From Nitrospira sp. (GTDB lineage Bacteria > Nitrospirota > Nitrospiria > Nitrospirales > Nitrospiraceae), in the NCBI GenBank assembly GCA_018242765.1, contig JAFEBH010000013.1, positions 113,212 to 177,211 of the forward strand: DNA of 64,000 bases. Direction: 5' to 3'. The notes beneath the pieces are model-generated. The model was not told the origin of the DNA, did no database searches, and saw only the letters and a list, made by a program, of their open reading frames with translations. Below are positions 53,641 through 62,913 of this stretch, one piece after another (the first letter of the stretch is position 1; each line of letters begins with the position of its first letter). The position numbers and the translations under genes were made by a program.

Positions 53641-55281
53641 ATGAAATTCCCTCGCATCATCGGATTTACTGCGGCTGTTCTGCTCACCTGTGCCGCGTAC
53701 AGTTCGGCTACAGAATCGACGGTCGCGCCGCCGCCGAATCTTTCTGTCACGGTCCCCCTCTATACGGACCTCGGAGCTCACCACAAACGTATCTCTACTC
53801 GAGTCTCGGCCACACAGCAGTATTTCGACCAGGGGCTGCGACTTGTCTACGGATTCAATCATGCGGAAGCGATTCGCTCGTTCACGCGCGCTGCGGAACT
53901 CGATCCCACGTGCGCCATGTGCTACTGGGGAATCGCACTGGCCCATGGACCGCACGTCAACGCGCCTATGGATTCGGCGAGCGGCGTCGCAGCGTATGCG
54001 GCGGTGCAGAAGGCGTTGTCGCTCAAGTCCCACGCCACGGCACCTGAGCGTGTCTATATCGAGGCGCTCGCACAGCGTTACGAGGAAGACCCACCGACCG
54101 ATAGAGCCCGGCTCGACATCTCGTATTCGCGCGCGATGGGAAAAGTCGTCAAGACCTATCCCAAGGACCTCGATGCCGCAACGCTGTATGCCGAATCGCT
54201 GATGGACCTTCGCCCTTGGAATTACTGGCGGCCTGACAGGACTCCATACCCTGGCACACAGGAGATCGTCCACCAGCTCAGGAGCGTTCTCACGCGCAAC
54301 CCCAATCATCCCGGCGCATGTCATTACTACATCCATGCGGTCGAAGCGGTGAATCCAAAGGCTGCGGTGCCATGCGCCGAACGGCTTGCTCAACTCATGC
54401 CGGGAGAAGGGCACATGGTTCACATGCCCGCGCATATCTACATCCGCGTCGGACGGTGGAACGACGCCATACAGGCCAACCATCACGCGATCCACTCCGA
54501 CGAGGTGTTCATCGAGGGACAGCACCCAATGGGCGTCTATCCGCTCGCATACTACCCGCACAACATCCACTTCCTTGCCTTTGCCTCCACGATGGCGGGC
54601 CGCAGTGCGCAGGCAATCGAGGCTGCTAATACACTGACCTCCAAGGTGAACCTCGACGCTGCACGCCAGGTCGGACTTCTTCAAGAAATGCTGCCGTACC
54701 ATGTGTTGACGCTCACGACGTTCGGCAAATGGGATGAGATCCTGGCCGCACCGCTTCCACCTGAAGACATCCGCTTCTCCTCCGCCATGGCGCACTACGC
54801 GCGTGGCGTGGCGCATGCCGCCAAAGCAGAGTGGGCAGAGGCACAAGAAGCACTCGACCGGGTAACGGCGGGTGATGCCGCGACGCCCGAAGGGGCGGAA
54901 GGCAAGACGGCGCTCTCGATCGCTGTGCACGCCCTGTCCGGTGAGATTGCGACTCGCCGTGGCGATCTCGACATGGGCATCACTCACTTCAAGGAAGCAG
55001 CCAAGATTGAAGATGCAGGACTCTACTTCGAGCCGCCCAAGTGGTATTACCCAATCCGACACTCGCTCGGCGCCGTGCTGCTGAAGGCCGGGCAGTATGC
55101 AGAGGCGGAAAAGGTCTATCGCGAGGATCTCCGTCGATTCCCAGAGAATGGCTGGTCCCTCTTTGGGCTTGCGCAGGCTCTCCGTGCTCAGGGGAAAGAG
55201 AGTGATGCGGTTGCCGAGGAAGCGCGCTTCCGTCGTGCCTGGGTAGACACAGACGTGACGCTGACGGCATCGAGGTTTTAG
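53641..55281 (+). CDS. exported tetratricopeptide-repeat protein
   Basis: A 546-residue protein with a signal peptide (residues 1-23) and TPR-like helical repeats. Clear units include FNHAEAIRSFTRAAELDPTC near residue 75, AEWAEAQEALDRV near residue 398, and a final pair GQYAEAEKVYREDLRRFPEN and SLFGLAQALRAQGKESDAVA. The stretches CAMCYWGIALAHGPHVN and MPAHIYIRVGRWNDAI contain conserved His and Cys, a subgroup seen in soil bacteria with unknown function. A periplasmic scaffold role is likely. It has its own start after an 89-base gap. Confidence 0.85.
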   Translation: MKFPRIIGFTAAVLLTCAAYSSATESTVAPPPNLSVTVPLYTDLGAHHKRISTRVSATQQYFDQGLRLVYGFNHAEAIRSFTRAAELDPTCAMCYWGIALAHGPHVNAPMDSASGVAAYAAVQKALSLKSHATAPERVYIEALAQRYEEDPPTDRARLDISYSRAMGKVVKTYPKDLDAATLYAESLMDLRPWNYWRPDRTPYPGTQEIVHQLRSVLTRNPNHPGACHYYIHAVEAVNPKAAVPCAERLAQLMPGEGHMVHMPAHIYIRVGRWNDAIQANHHAIHSDEVFIEGQHPMGVYPLAYYPHNIHFLAFASTMAGRSAQAIEAANTLTSKVNLDAARQVGLLQEMLPYHVLTLTTFGKWDEILAAPLPPEDIRFSSAMAHYARGVAHAAKAEWAEAQEALDRVTAGDAATPEGAEGKTALSIAVHALSGEIATRRGDLDMGITHFKEAAKIEDAGLYFEPPKWYYPIRHSLGAVLLKAGQYAEAEKVYREDLRRFPENGWSLFGLAQALRAQGKESDAVAEEARFRRAWVDTDVTLTASRF

Positions 55282-55388
55282 CGGAAAGAGACCGAATGAA
55301 AAGAGAGGGTGGAAGTCTGAGGTCGGATCGGTCTCCGGCTTCCGCCCCTCTTGTTACATTCGCGGGCGGCGAAAATAGACAGGACCCT

Positions 55389-55410
55389 AGCTCCCAGGGA
55401 GTGGGGAGCT
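55389..55410. terminator. candidate bidirectional terminator
   Basis: AGCTCCC (55389-55395) and GGGAGCT (55404-55410) form a 7-pair stem with an 8-base loop, between the convergent TPR and HNH genes. No T-run is visible, so the call rests on position and stem. Confidence 0.35.
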
Positions 55411-55437
55411 TAGAAAGCCGATTCAAGACGGGCTCGA

Positions 55438-55758
55438 TCAGTCTGCAGTGTGACGGTTGCGCAGGTTGGCGAGCTGAGCGAAAGGTGTGAAGGGGCGTTC
55501 TGGTTCACGGTTCGACGAAGAGTCGTTCGACTCGCTACCTATGTGCTCACGCTGATGCTCGTTGTCATGACAGTAGAGGCAGAGCAACTCCCAGTTGCTG
55601 CCGTCTGGGGGATTGTTCTGATGGTTGTGGTCCTTGTGATGGACCGTGAGCTGGTTCAGCTTCTTGCCGTCAAATTCTCGTCCGCAGTGCGCACAGATCC
55701 AGGGGAGTAATTTCAAGGCGCGTGCTCGGTAGGGGGGCTCGTAGTGGCTCCGTACCAT
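55438..55758 (-). CDS. HNH endonuclease (YajD-like)
   Basis: A 106-residue protein of the HNH nuclease family. The zinc cysteines are in ICAHCGREF and LLCLYCHDNEH, and the catalytic HH pair is in TVHHKDHNHQNNPP. The length and layout match YajD-type small nucleases, whose role is not settled. The C-terminal 30 residues are a charged tail. I start at ATG 55758, where an AGAG-like site precedes; ATG 55773 is also possible. The gene is isolated and convergent with the TPR gene. Confidence 0.85.
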   Translation of the reverse strand: MVRSHYEPPYRARALKLLPWICAHCGREFDGKKLNQLTVHHKDHNHQNNPPDGSNWELLCLYCHDNEHQREHIGSESNDSSSNREPERPFTPFAQLANLRNRHTAD

Positions 55759-55853
55759 GCGACTCTCTATCATAGATGGCGGTTGGTTACAGAGGCATTG
55801 TATACCATAAAAAACACCGCAATCATCAAAAACAGCGCGAATTCAGACTGATC

Positions 55854-56852
55854 TTAGCCTGGTACACATACTAATACTTTTCCCATCGGGCCCTGTGCCA
55901 ACCGAGCGAATCCTTTTTTGACGTCTTCGAACGGGATGATGCTGTCTACCTGTGGGCGTTGTCCAATGGTCTCCAGCCATTCGACAATCTCTTTCCACGC
56001 GACTTGGGCTGCCTCGGCCGTATAGTCCCCGACTGAGACCCCACCCATGCGAATGCGGCGGAACAACAAGGTCGCCGTATTGAACTCAGGGACCGTGCCT
56101 CCGTTCCTGCCGACGATGCTGATCCGTCCGCCATAGCCCAGGATGGCAATGATGTGAGGTAACAGTTTGCCGCCAATGCAGTCGATCGCCAGATGCACCT
56201 TCTTCGGACCAATTGCGGCAGAGACAGACTGCGATAGATTCCTATCCTCCGGATCAAACACGAAATCGGCTCCGAGCGTTTTCAGCTTGGCCCTCTTCTC
56301 CGCATCGCGTGACAAGGCCATCACGATCAGATTCATTGCTTTTCCAAGCAGCACTGAGGCAACGCCGACTCCGCCCGACGCACCGGTAACAAGGAGGACT
56401 GATCTTTCCGGTGGAGGGGCAGGTGGGTCGTTCCACTGCATTAAGGCTTGCCATGCGGTTAAGAAAACCAGTGGAGCGCCGGCCATTTCTTCGAGGGACC
56501 AGCCGGCAGGGATTCGGACGAGGTTTTCTGCAGGCACGACGACTTTCTCGGCCAATGTTCCTGGAGTTTCCACACCCGCCTCGCAACGCAGAACCCCGAC
56601 CGTTTCACCCACGCGGAAGTTTTCCACGAACGGTCCTAGTATTCCGATCTCTCCTACGCCATCACGTCCAAGGATGTGAGGCAGGGCAGGCTTGGCCGGA
56701 TAGAGCCCTTGTGCCAGAAACGCATCGGCAGGATTGAGCGCAGCATACCGCACTTTCAACAGCACTTCTGTCGGGCCGGGCTTGGGATCGGGGATTTCTC
56801 CAAGCCGCAATTGTTCTACTCCCTTGTAAGAGTCCATCAACCAGGCGCGCAT
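55854..56852 (-). CDS. quinone-oxidoreductase-like MDR protein (zinc-free)
   Basis: A 332-residue medium-chain dehydrogenase/reductase. It has the GroES-like N-terminal domain and a Rossmann domain with LVTGASGGVGVASVLLGKAM as the NADPH loop. The four structural-zinc cysteines of alcohol dehydrogenases are missing, which fits quinone reductases and enoyl reductases. The substrate may be an enoyl or quinone compound; it lies 58 bases after the acyl-CoA dehydrogenase gene and may work on its products. It is the last gene of the minus-strand catabolic cluster. Confidence 0.82.
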   Translation of the reverse strand: MRAWLMDSYKGVEQLRLGEIPDPKPGPTEVLLKVRYAALNPADAFLAQGLYPAKPALPHILGRDGVGEIGILGPFVENFRVGETVGVLRCEAGVETPGTLAEKVVVPAENLVRIPAGWSLEEMAGAPLVFLTAWQALMQWNDPPAPPPERSVLLVTGASGGVGVASVLLGKAMNLIVMALSRDAEKRAKLKTLGADFVFDPEDRNLSQSVSAAIGPKKVHLAIDCIGGKLLPHIIAILGYGGRISIVGRNGGTVPEFNTATLLFRRIRMGGVSVGDYTAEAAQVAWKEIVEWLETIGQRPQVDSIIPFEDVKKGFARLAQGPMGKVLVCVPG

Positions 56853-56910
56853 AGGGTTCTTTCTGTTTAAGAGAGGTCTTGAGTCGTCTTCATTGCTGTT
56901 TCAGAATACC

Positions 56911-58854
56911 TCACACAACCGTACGCATGTTCTCTTCTTCGGTTTTGGGAGGATTCCTTTCCTGTGAGTAGTCTTGAAGATTGCGCCGGATGATTCCGCC
57001 AGTGAGGGAAGGGTATACACCGCCGAGCGTTTTCGCCCCAACGACCGTCATGGCCCTATCCTGATTACAAATCAGTTCTCGGATGTTCTGTTCAATACGT
57101 TGTTTGGCTTCTCGAAAACTTTCTTCAGCGAGGTCCCAGACCTCCGGATGCCCCGCTGTTCGTTCCTGTGCTTCGGCATAGAGCGCTGTCACGGCGATCA
57201 TCAGAAGGTCCTCGCCGATCATCTCGATCCGGTTTTGCCGGCCTTGATCATCTCGAAGGGCCTGCCGATATAGCAGCATGGCATAGAAAATCGTTCGGGC
57301 CAGTCGGCGACTTGTTCGTTCCACGAAGAGCAGTGTGGAGCGGACCTTCGAGTGTTGGAGCTCTGAGCGAGACGGCAAACGACTGCTTGCCCATAGGCTT
57401 CTGTACCAAGGAATGTAGAACTTCAAGAGTTGCCGCAATTTGGTGAGTCGGTGAACCCTCGTCATGTCCTCGTCGAAGAGATGCTCGGCCCGCTCGAGAT
57501 GCATGTTGAGGCCTTCGCGCGCGACGAAGGGTCGTAAAATATCGGTGGCCCCTTCTCCGATTCGGTACATTTCCGCGTCGCGGACCAGCTGTTCGATGCC
57601 GAACGCAGGTTCTCCACGAAGCCGCTTCGAATGGGCTGTTTCGTACCCCATCCCTCCGAAGATGATCTGGGCGTCTCTCAAGAACCGGATGGTGTGTTCG
57701 GAACAAAAGAGCTTGGCCAGGGCGGCCTCAATTCGGACATCGTAACTGTGCTGATCCGCCATTCGCCAGATGGTGGTCGCAATCGCCTCCATGGCGAAAA
57801 GGTTCGAAGCCATGCGGCTCAATCTCATGCGTTGCGTCTGCCGGGTGCCGAGAGGTTTCTGAAAGGTGAGTCGCTGATTGGCTCGATCAATTGTCGGTTG
57901 CCATGCTTGTTTGGCCATGCCCAAGCAAATGGCAGGGATACTGACGGCCCGGCCCACGTTGAGGATGGTCAACGCGTACTTGAGTCCACGACCTATTTCA
58001 CCGATGACATTCTCCTTCGGGATGTGAACGTCCGTGAAGGTCATGTGAGCGTTCTCAAGGCCTCGGCACCCTTCAAATTGACAGTGCTGTCGAATGCAAA
58101 CACCAGATGTCTGCATATCAAGGATGAAGGCGGTGTGGATGTGGTCGTCTGCTCCCTTACCGTTTGGAACCGGCACCCACATCGTCTGGCCATTGATTTG
58201 GCTCCGTCGCGCGGGAACCCGCGCGATCAATGTGAGGTAACGGGCGATGGGTCCATTGGTGCACCACAGTTTCTCACCGTTCACGACAAACATCGTCTCA
58301 GAAGAATCCAAGATAGCCGTGGTCGCAATGTTTGCGGCGTCAGAGCCGGTAATCGGCTCCGTAAGTGCGAACGCCGAAACAGCTTCCCGTGCCACAAGAG
58401 GGAGGTACTTGCGCCGCTGTTCTTCATTGCCGAACAGGAGGATGGGGATGGCGATGCCGATCGATTGTGGCACAGCGACAGTCAGGGCCAGGGCGTTATT
58501 CCAGCTCGCCATGAGAATGAGTGCACGACCGTAGTTCATGTACGAAAATCCGAGCCCTCCATACTGCTTGGGGATTTTCATGCCGAAAGCCCCGAGCGTA
58601 AAGAGCCCTTTCAGGACAGACTCAGGAATCTTCGCCGTCCGTTCGATTTCATCGGGATCGACTCGTGTCGTGAGGAAGGTCTCCAGGCGTGGACGAAATT
58701 CTTCCCAAGCCGCCTTCTCTTCCGGTGGTTCTTCCGGCACGAGCAGCAGTGAGAAGTCAGGCTTTCCGGCAAACAGCCCTGCCATGAAACTATGGCCGGT
58801 CACTCGCTCTCGGGCTTCCTCAATCCGCTCGAGCCCTTTGAACAGATTGGCCAT
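56911..58854 (-). CDS. acyl-CoA dehydrogenase, very-long-chain-like
   Basis: A 647-residue flavoprotein, longer than the usual 380 because of an N-terminal part and a C-terminal extension of about 170 residues, as in VLCAD/ACAD9-type enzymes. It has FALTEPITGSDAANIATTA near residue 170, FEGCRGLENAHMTFTDVHIP near 265 and the catalytic-type segment YRIGEGATDILRPFVA near residue 430 with the base glutamate. It would oxidise long-chain acyl-CoA using FAD and an electron-transfer acceptor. It lies 9 bases after the tryptophanase gene. The acyl-CoA ligase and patatin genes nearby fit a lipid-use role. Confidence 0.88.
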   Translation of the reverse strand: MANLFKGLERIEEARERVTGHSFMAGLFAGKPDFSLLLVPEEPPEEKAAWEEFRPRLETFLTTRVDPDEIERTAKIPESVLKGLFTLGAFGMKIPKQYGGLGFSYMNYGRALILMASWNNALALTVAVPQSIGIAIPILLFGNEEQRRKYLPLVAREAVSAFALTEPITGSDAANIATTAILDSSETMFVVNGEKLWCTNGPIARYLTLIARVPARRSQINGQTMWVPVPNGKGADDHIHTAFILDMQTSGVCIRQHCQFEGCRGLENAHMTFTDVHIPKENVIGEIGRGLKYALTILNVGRAVSIPAICLGMAKQAWQPTIDRANQRLTFQKPLGTRQTQRMRLSRMASNLFAMEAIATTIWRMADQHSYDVRIEAALAKLFCSEHTIRFLRDAQIIFGGMGYETAHSKRLRGEPAFGIEQLVRDAEMYRIGEGATDILRPFVAREGLNMHLERAEHLFDEDMTRVHRLTKLRQLLKFYIPWYRSLWASSRLPSRSELQHSKVRSTLLFVERTSRRLARTIFYAMLLYRQALRDDQGRQNRIEMIGEDLLMIAVTALYAEAQERTAGHPEVWDLAEESFREAKQRIEQNIRELICNQDRAMTVVGAKTLGGVYPSLTGGIIRRNLQDYSQERNPPKTEEENMRTVV

Positions 58855-58863
58855 GGTGCACCT

Positions 58864-60264
58864 TCAAACGGCTTGCAGTGGTGACGAATCCTGGAGTTCG
58901 GCAAATTGCGCCGTGAAGTGTCGCAGTATCGGCGCCTCATAAGTCAAGACGAGGCCGTGAATGAGTTCGCGTCTCTGGTAGAGTTCGATGATTGATTCTG
59001 CGACATACGTGATCTGCATATTGGTGTAGACACGTCGAGGAATCGCGAGCCGGACCATTTCAAGCTTAGGATGAGTGGTCCGGCCTGTCACAGGATCCTT
59101 TTTCCCGAACATAAGCGTGCCGATTTCGACTCCACGGATGCCGTAATTCCGATACAGTGCGACAGCCAGTGCTTGGCCGGGAAATTCGGACTGTGGGATA
59201 TGGGAGAGGAACTCTTTCGCATTGAGATAGACCGCGTGGCCGCCGATCGGTTCGAGGATCGGTACTCCACCTCCCTTCAAGAGTTCACCCAGATAGCGAA
59301 CCTGTTCGATACGGAACCGCAGGTAGTCCTCGTCGAGAACCTCTTCAAGTCCTCTCGCCATGGCTTCCAGGTCGCGTCCCGCCAGCCCTCCATAGGTGGG
59401 AAATCCTTCCACAAGAATCAGCATGTTCGTGATGTCTTGCGCCCAGCGGTCATCGTTGAGACTCAAGAACCCACCGATGTTCACGAGCCCGTCCTTCTTG
59501 GCAGACATGGTGCAGCCGTCGCCGTGGCTGAACAGTTCCCGCGCGATCGTCAGCATCGGTGTGTTGGCATAGCCGGGCTCCCGCTCCTTGATGAAAAAGC
59601 AGTTTTCCGCGAATCGGCAGGCGTCGAAGAACAGCGGAATACCATAGCGATTGAGCAACGCTCGGGTTTGTCGGATATTGTCCATCGACACCGGTTGCCC
59701 TCCGCCGCTGTTGTTGGTGATGGTGATCATCACGAGCGGAATGTTGTCGCGACCCACACGATGAATCGTTTCCTCCAGCCGATTGAGGTCCATATTCCCC
59801 TTGAAGGGCAACTCGCAATGTGGGTCATAGGCTTCTTTGATCACGAGATCGAGCGCCTCGGCGCGCTGATGCTCGACGTGAGCCCTCGTCGTGTCGAAAT
59901 GGATGTTGTTGGGGATGCACATGCCGGGTTTGACGATCGTCGAGAAAAGGAGATTTTCAGCCATCCGTCCTTGGTGCGTAGGGATGACATGCCTGTAGCC
60001 AAAGATCGACCGGACGGTTTCTTCTAGGTGGTAGTAGTTCCTGCTGCCGGCGTAAGACTCATCGCCCAACATCAGTCCCGCCCACTGCCGGTCGCTCATG
60101 GCGGACGTGCCGCTATCAGTGAGCAGATCAACATACACGCTCTCGGCGGGGACCTGAAAAAGATTGTATCCGGCCTCATGTAACACTCGATCTCGCTCCT
60201 CGCGTGTCGTGCGGCGTATCGGTTCCACGACCTTGATCTTGAATGGTTCGGATGGGAATTTCAT
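58864..60264 (-). CDS. tnaA: tryptophanase-like beta-eliminating lyase
   Basis: A 466-residue PLP enzyme of the tryptophanase/tyrosine phenol-lyase family. The PLP lysine is K257 in SAKKDGLVNIGG, the cofactor-ring acid is D214 and the substrate-carboxylate arginine is near R405. At the two positions that separate the families it has I381 (VEIG, where tyrosine phenol-lyase has Arg) and H449 (LRHFTA, where that enzyme has Phe); both choices match tryptophanase, which makes indole, pyruvate and ammonia from tryptophan. The first 200 residues look mixed. Its ATG overlaps the HTH gene stop as ATGA, so the two are coupled. Confidence 0.85.
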   Translation of the reverse strand: MKFPSEPFKIKVVEPIRRTTREERDRVLHEAGYNLFQVPAESVYVDLLTDSGTSAMSDRQWAGLMLGDESYAGSRNYYHLEETVRSIFGYRHVIPTHQGRMAENLLFSTIVKPGMCIPNNIHFDTTRAHVEHQRAEALDLVIKEAYDPHCELPFKGNMDLNRLEETIHRVGRDNIPLVMITITNNSGGGQPVSMDNIRQTRALLNRYGIPLFFDACRFAENCFFIKEREPGYANTPMLTIARELFSHGDGCTMSAKKDGLVNIGGFLSLNDDRWAQDITNMLILVEGFPTYGGLAGRDLEAMARGLEEVLDEDYLRFRIEQVRYLGELLKGGGVPILEPIGGHAVYLNAKEFLSHIPQSEFPGQALAVALYRNYGIRGVEIGTLMFGKKDPVTGRTTHPKLEMVRLAIPRRVYTNMQITYVAESIIELYQRRELIHGLVLTYEAPILRHFTAQFAELQDSSPLQAV

Positions 60265-61223
60265 GTGACGGATCTCGTAAAGCGCCTCAGCTCTGTCTTG
60301 AAAGCCTGAGGACTTGAATAGTCGAACACGTACCGAGTCATATCAAAAAGTGGTGCAGGGTCTAGATCGCGGAGAAGCTCCGGCTTCCATGTGATCTGCA
60401 ATTGATTGATCATGGTGATGGGCGTGGGCGTTCCGACGACGCCAAGCTGTACCTGACCATAGGATTGGGAGAATATGAGAATTTCTTGGTCAAACATGGC
60501 GGCGTTAAGGTCTCTCGCCGCGCCTCGGCGCTTGTAGTCTTCTTCAAAACGGTGAAACGCGGGAGCACGCTCCAGCTCTTCGCGAAACGAATAGAAGATC
60601 TTGATCCCGACTCGCTGTTGGTCATCCATGACCTGAATGGCATCGGCCACGACCGATTCCTGTCCCATTTGTTCTCGCGTCAACACTAATAGACGGCGAA
60701 TGGTTACGCCGCGCTTGGCGGCTTCCTGGTTGGCCAATAGATAGCTGGGGTATAACGCTTCTCCTTTTCTCCAGATGTTCCAGCGTTCCATCAGGGCATC
60801 GATCGAATGTTCAGCCGTTTGGACGAGCCGAACCGCTTCGGCATTGGCCTCGGCTCCTTGGTAAGTCAGGGTCTGCGTCTCCAGTTCGCGCAGTTCTTCT
60901 CCGATAGCCGCCACTTTACGTGGAATGTATTTGGGGCTCTTTGGGACATGGAGCATCACATCGACAGCTGTGAGCGCCAAGGTCCAGTACTCTTTGGCTT
61001 GTTTCGGGGCTTTGTCTTTTTGAGCGATCAGGAGAAGTTCGACCGGGTTTTTGTTCAGAAGTTTCGCAATCTTGATACACAACTCCGGCTTTGGAATTTT
61101 GAGTCCGCGGCGCATCAGATTGGCTTCCGGCTGAGCGATTCCGAGCTTCTCTGCCAAGGCATAATCGCTGCTCAATCCATACTTCCCCTTGACCAATTCG
61201 AAGTATTCCGCCATGTCCGTCAT
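60261..61223 (-). CDS. HTH regulator coupled to tryptophanase
   Basis: A 320-residue protein. Residues about 5-65 form a lambda-Cro/HTH_3-like domain (YALAEKLGIAQPEANLMRRG as the HTH), ending NKNPVELLLIAQ. The long C-terminal part (about 100-320) is helical then mixed, with WNIWRKGEALYPSYLLANQE and PTPITMINQLQITW; it is faintly like phospholipase-D-fold sensor regions, but I cannot name it. The gene directly precedes tnaA and overlaps it, so it may control or serve that enzyme. Start: ATG 61223 beside a GAGG; the frame reaches 61319, and a strong AAGGAGG lies 26 bases before the ATG. Confidence 0.7.
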   Translation of the reverse strand: MTDMAEYFELVKGKYGLSSDYALAEKLGIAQPEANLMRRGLKIPKPELCIKIAKLLNKNPVELLLIAQKDKAPKQAKEYWTLALTAVDVMLHVPKSPKYIPRKVAAIGEELRELETQTLTYQGAEANAEAVRLVQTAEHSIDALMERWNIWRKGEALYPSYLLANQEAAKRGVTIRRLLVLTREQMGQESVVADAIQVMDDQQRVGIKIFYSFREELERAPAFHRFEEDYKRRGAARDLNAAMFDQEILIFSQSYGQVQLGVVGTPTPITMINQLQITWKPELLRDLDPAPLFDMTRYVFDYSSPQAFKTELRRFTRSVT

Positions 61224-61480
61224 ACTGGCCTCGCCATAGTTAATCCGTACCTCCTTCTTATTCCTTTTATTCAGTGCGTCGGATGAAACCCTGTCAATTG
61301 TTCTGTCTATTATGGACACCGGATGCTCATCCTGCTATGCCCGGCCTGCCAGCCAGGATTTCTCTCGAACAGGCCAGACAGAAAACCCGAATAGGGAGTC
61401 CGATTCCGCGAGGCTTCGGCTACTGTGAGCGACCCCTGGAAAAGTGGCTTCTTCTCTCCCATCGTCATCCTGTTCCTCTG

Positions 61481-62704
61481 CTACTTTCCTTGAGGCATGG
61501 CGGCATGAGAAGGTCCTAGTCCAATCGTCTCATCTTTGCCCAGTCGCTGTAGAGGAGGGGAGGCCTCCCTGATCCGATCGAGTTGTGCCATGCGTGACTG
61601 AGCGCGACCCTCAAACCGAGTTTGCTCGAGGACGATCCCATGTCGTGCGAACTGTGCATGAAGGGTCTTGTCTGCGTTGTTCACCAATGTCAAGACCGAC
61701 TGATATCCGGCTTGCAGAAGGTGCACGCGGTCTTGATAGCTCAGAAAACTCCGCTCAAACAGGAGCGCATCGTGGGGACCTGGTGTGATCATGAGCAGTT
61801 CCTTGTCGGGATAGTTCTGCTGAAACATGGTCAGCGCTTGCGAAAAGCGTGCATCGAAGTTGATGCGACCTGCCTGCTCACCGATCGTCAAGAACCCTTT
61901 GTCCCGGAGGCGGCAAATGCGTGGGGCGCAAGCCGATTCGCGCCACGACGCACAGAGCATGGGAATGAGAGCCATCGGATTGATCATGACCATGAGATCC
62001 ACCTGTTTGGCGACAGCGAGGTCGAAGAACGTGGGTCGCCCGATACCGGCGTCGATGTAGTCACGGCCTTCAATGCGAACGGGACAGAAATAGATCGGGG
62101 CGGCAGAAGAAGCAGTGACGGCCTGGGCGATAGAAATATCCCGCCGGCCTTCTTCGCCGAAGATGACGCTTTCTCCGGATTCTAGATCGATGGCCGGAAT
62201 ATAGAGAGCTTTGTGAAGATCGGAAAACCGAAGTCCCAGCCCCTTGGCGATGAACGTTTTCTCCAGGTACTTGGCGAAGGGTTCCAGTCGGTAGATTCCG
62301 CTGGGGAGTGCATCCTGAGCCTTGTCCAGCAGGTCAATCACCGTTATCTCGTGATAATTCTTGATATACAGTTTCAACAACGGGATCAGCTGCTTGGTCG
62401 CTCGCCAAATCGTCTTTACGCCTTCGCCGATCGCGGGTCTGAAGATATCCCGGTGCTCGAAGTAGTAGGGACGTTTCCCGAATAAATTAGTGTCGAGGAT
62501 TTCTTCCGGTTTCACCCCCTGCGCGAGCAGGGCAGCGACGGCTGATCCGGCGCTCACGCCGACATACATGTCGAAATCGTTGCTGGTGAACGACTCGCCG
62601 AGGAGGTCATCTAACGCGGTCAAGGCGCCGACTTCGAAGAGGTATCCCGTGAATCCTCCCCCTGCCAGGGCCAAAGCCAATTTTGTCGAACGCTGAGCCG
62701 GCAT
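61481..62704 (-). CDS. patatin-like phospholipase
   Basis: A 407-residue lipid acyl hydrolase. The oxyanion region is ALAGGGFTGYLFEVGAL (residues about 12-28), the nucleophile elbow is YVGVSAGSAVAALL (serine near residue 51), and the partner aspartate is in DYIDAGIGRPTFFD near residue 218, giving the Ser-Asp dyad. No signal peptide is present, so it is likely cytosolic. In the family, members free fatty acids from phospholipids or storage lipids. It sits between the acyl-CoA ligase and the tryptophanase-acyl-CoA dehydrogenase genes, which supports a lipid-degradation role. Confidence 0.85.
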   Translation of the reverse strand: MPAQRSTKLALALAGGGFTGYLFEVGALTALDDLLGESFTSNDFDMYVGVSAGSAVAALLAQGVKPEEILDTNLFGKRPYYFEHRDIFRPAIGEGVKTIWRATKQLIPLLKLYIKNYHEITVIDLLDKAQDALPSGIYRLEPFAKYLEKTFIAKGLGLRFSDLHKALYIPAIDLESGESVIFGEEGRRDISIAQAVTASSAAPIYFCPVRIEGRDYIDAGIGRPTFFDLAVAKQVDLMVMINPMALIPMLCASWRESACAPRICRLRDKGFLTIGEQAGRINFDARFSQALTMFQQNYPDKELLMITPGPHDALLFERSFLSYQDRVHLLQAGYQSVLTLVNNADKTLHAQFARHGIVLEQTRFEGRAQSRMAQLDRIREASPPLQRLGKDETIGLGPSHAAMPQGK

Positions 62705-62731
62705 GACGTTCCCTCGTTATCTCCTTACAGA

Positions 62732-62845
62732 CTAACGGTCCAAGAACCGCGGAGCGCAACCGAAGCAGGTGCCGTTGATTGCCGCCATGACGGACTTTTC
62801 AAAAGCCTCAATCTTGTTCAAGATCATCTGCCGGTTGCGGGCCAT
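62732..62845 (-). pseudogene. possible enoyl-CoA hydratase remnant
   Basis: A 37-residue frame between the ligase and phospholipase genes reads EAFEKSVMAAINGTCFG near its middle. The AAINGTCFG piece recalls the active-site strand of crotonases (usually AAINGxxxGGG). After it the match is lost and the frame stops. No ribosome-binding site is clear. A remnant of a beta-oxidation gene would suit the cluster, but the match is short. Confidence 0.25.
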
Positions 62846-62913
62846 CGCCTCGCTTTCTGCTGAAGAAGGAATGCAGGCCGGCTACGATCATGAGATCTTT
62901 CATAGACCACTCC

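Noticed and set aside
53548..55062. Minus-strand frame of 504 residues opposite the TPR gene
   Set aside because: The plus strand has a signal peptide and clear TPR repeats; the minus frame is Arg-rich with no domain pattern, as expected of a shadow in GC-rich coding DNA.
57631..58752. Plus-strand frame of 373 residues opposite the acyl-CoA dehydrogenase gene
   Set aside because: The minus strand holds an unmistakable acyl-CoA dehydrogenase; the plus frame has no domains and a shadow-like composition.
59071..60027. Plus-strand frame of 318 residues opposite the tryptophanase gene
   Set aside because: The tryptophanase reading is certain from its PLP motif; the opposite frame has no conserved features.
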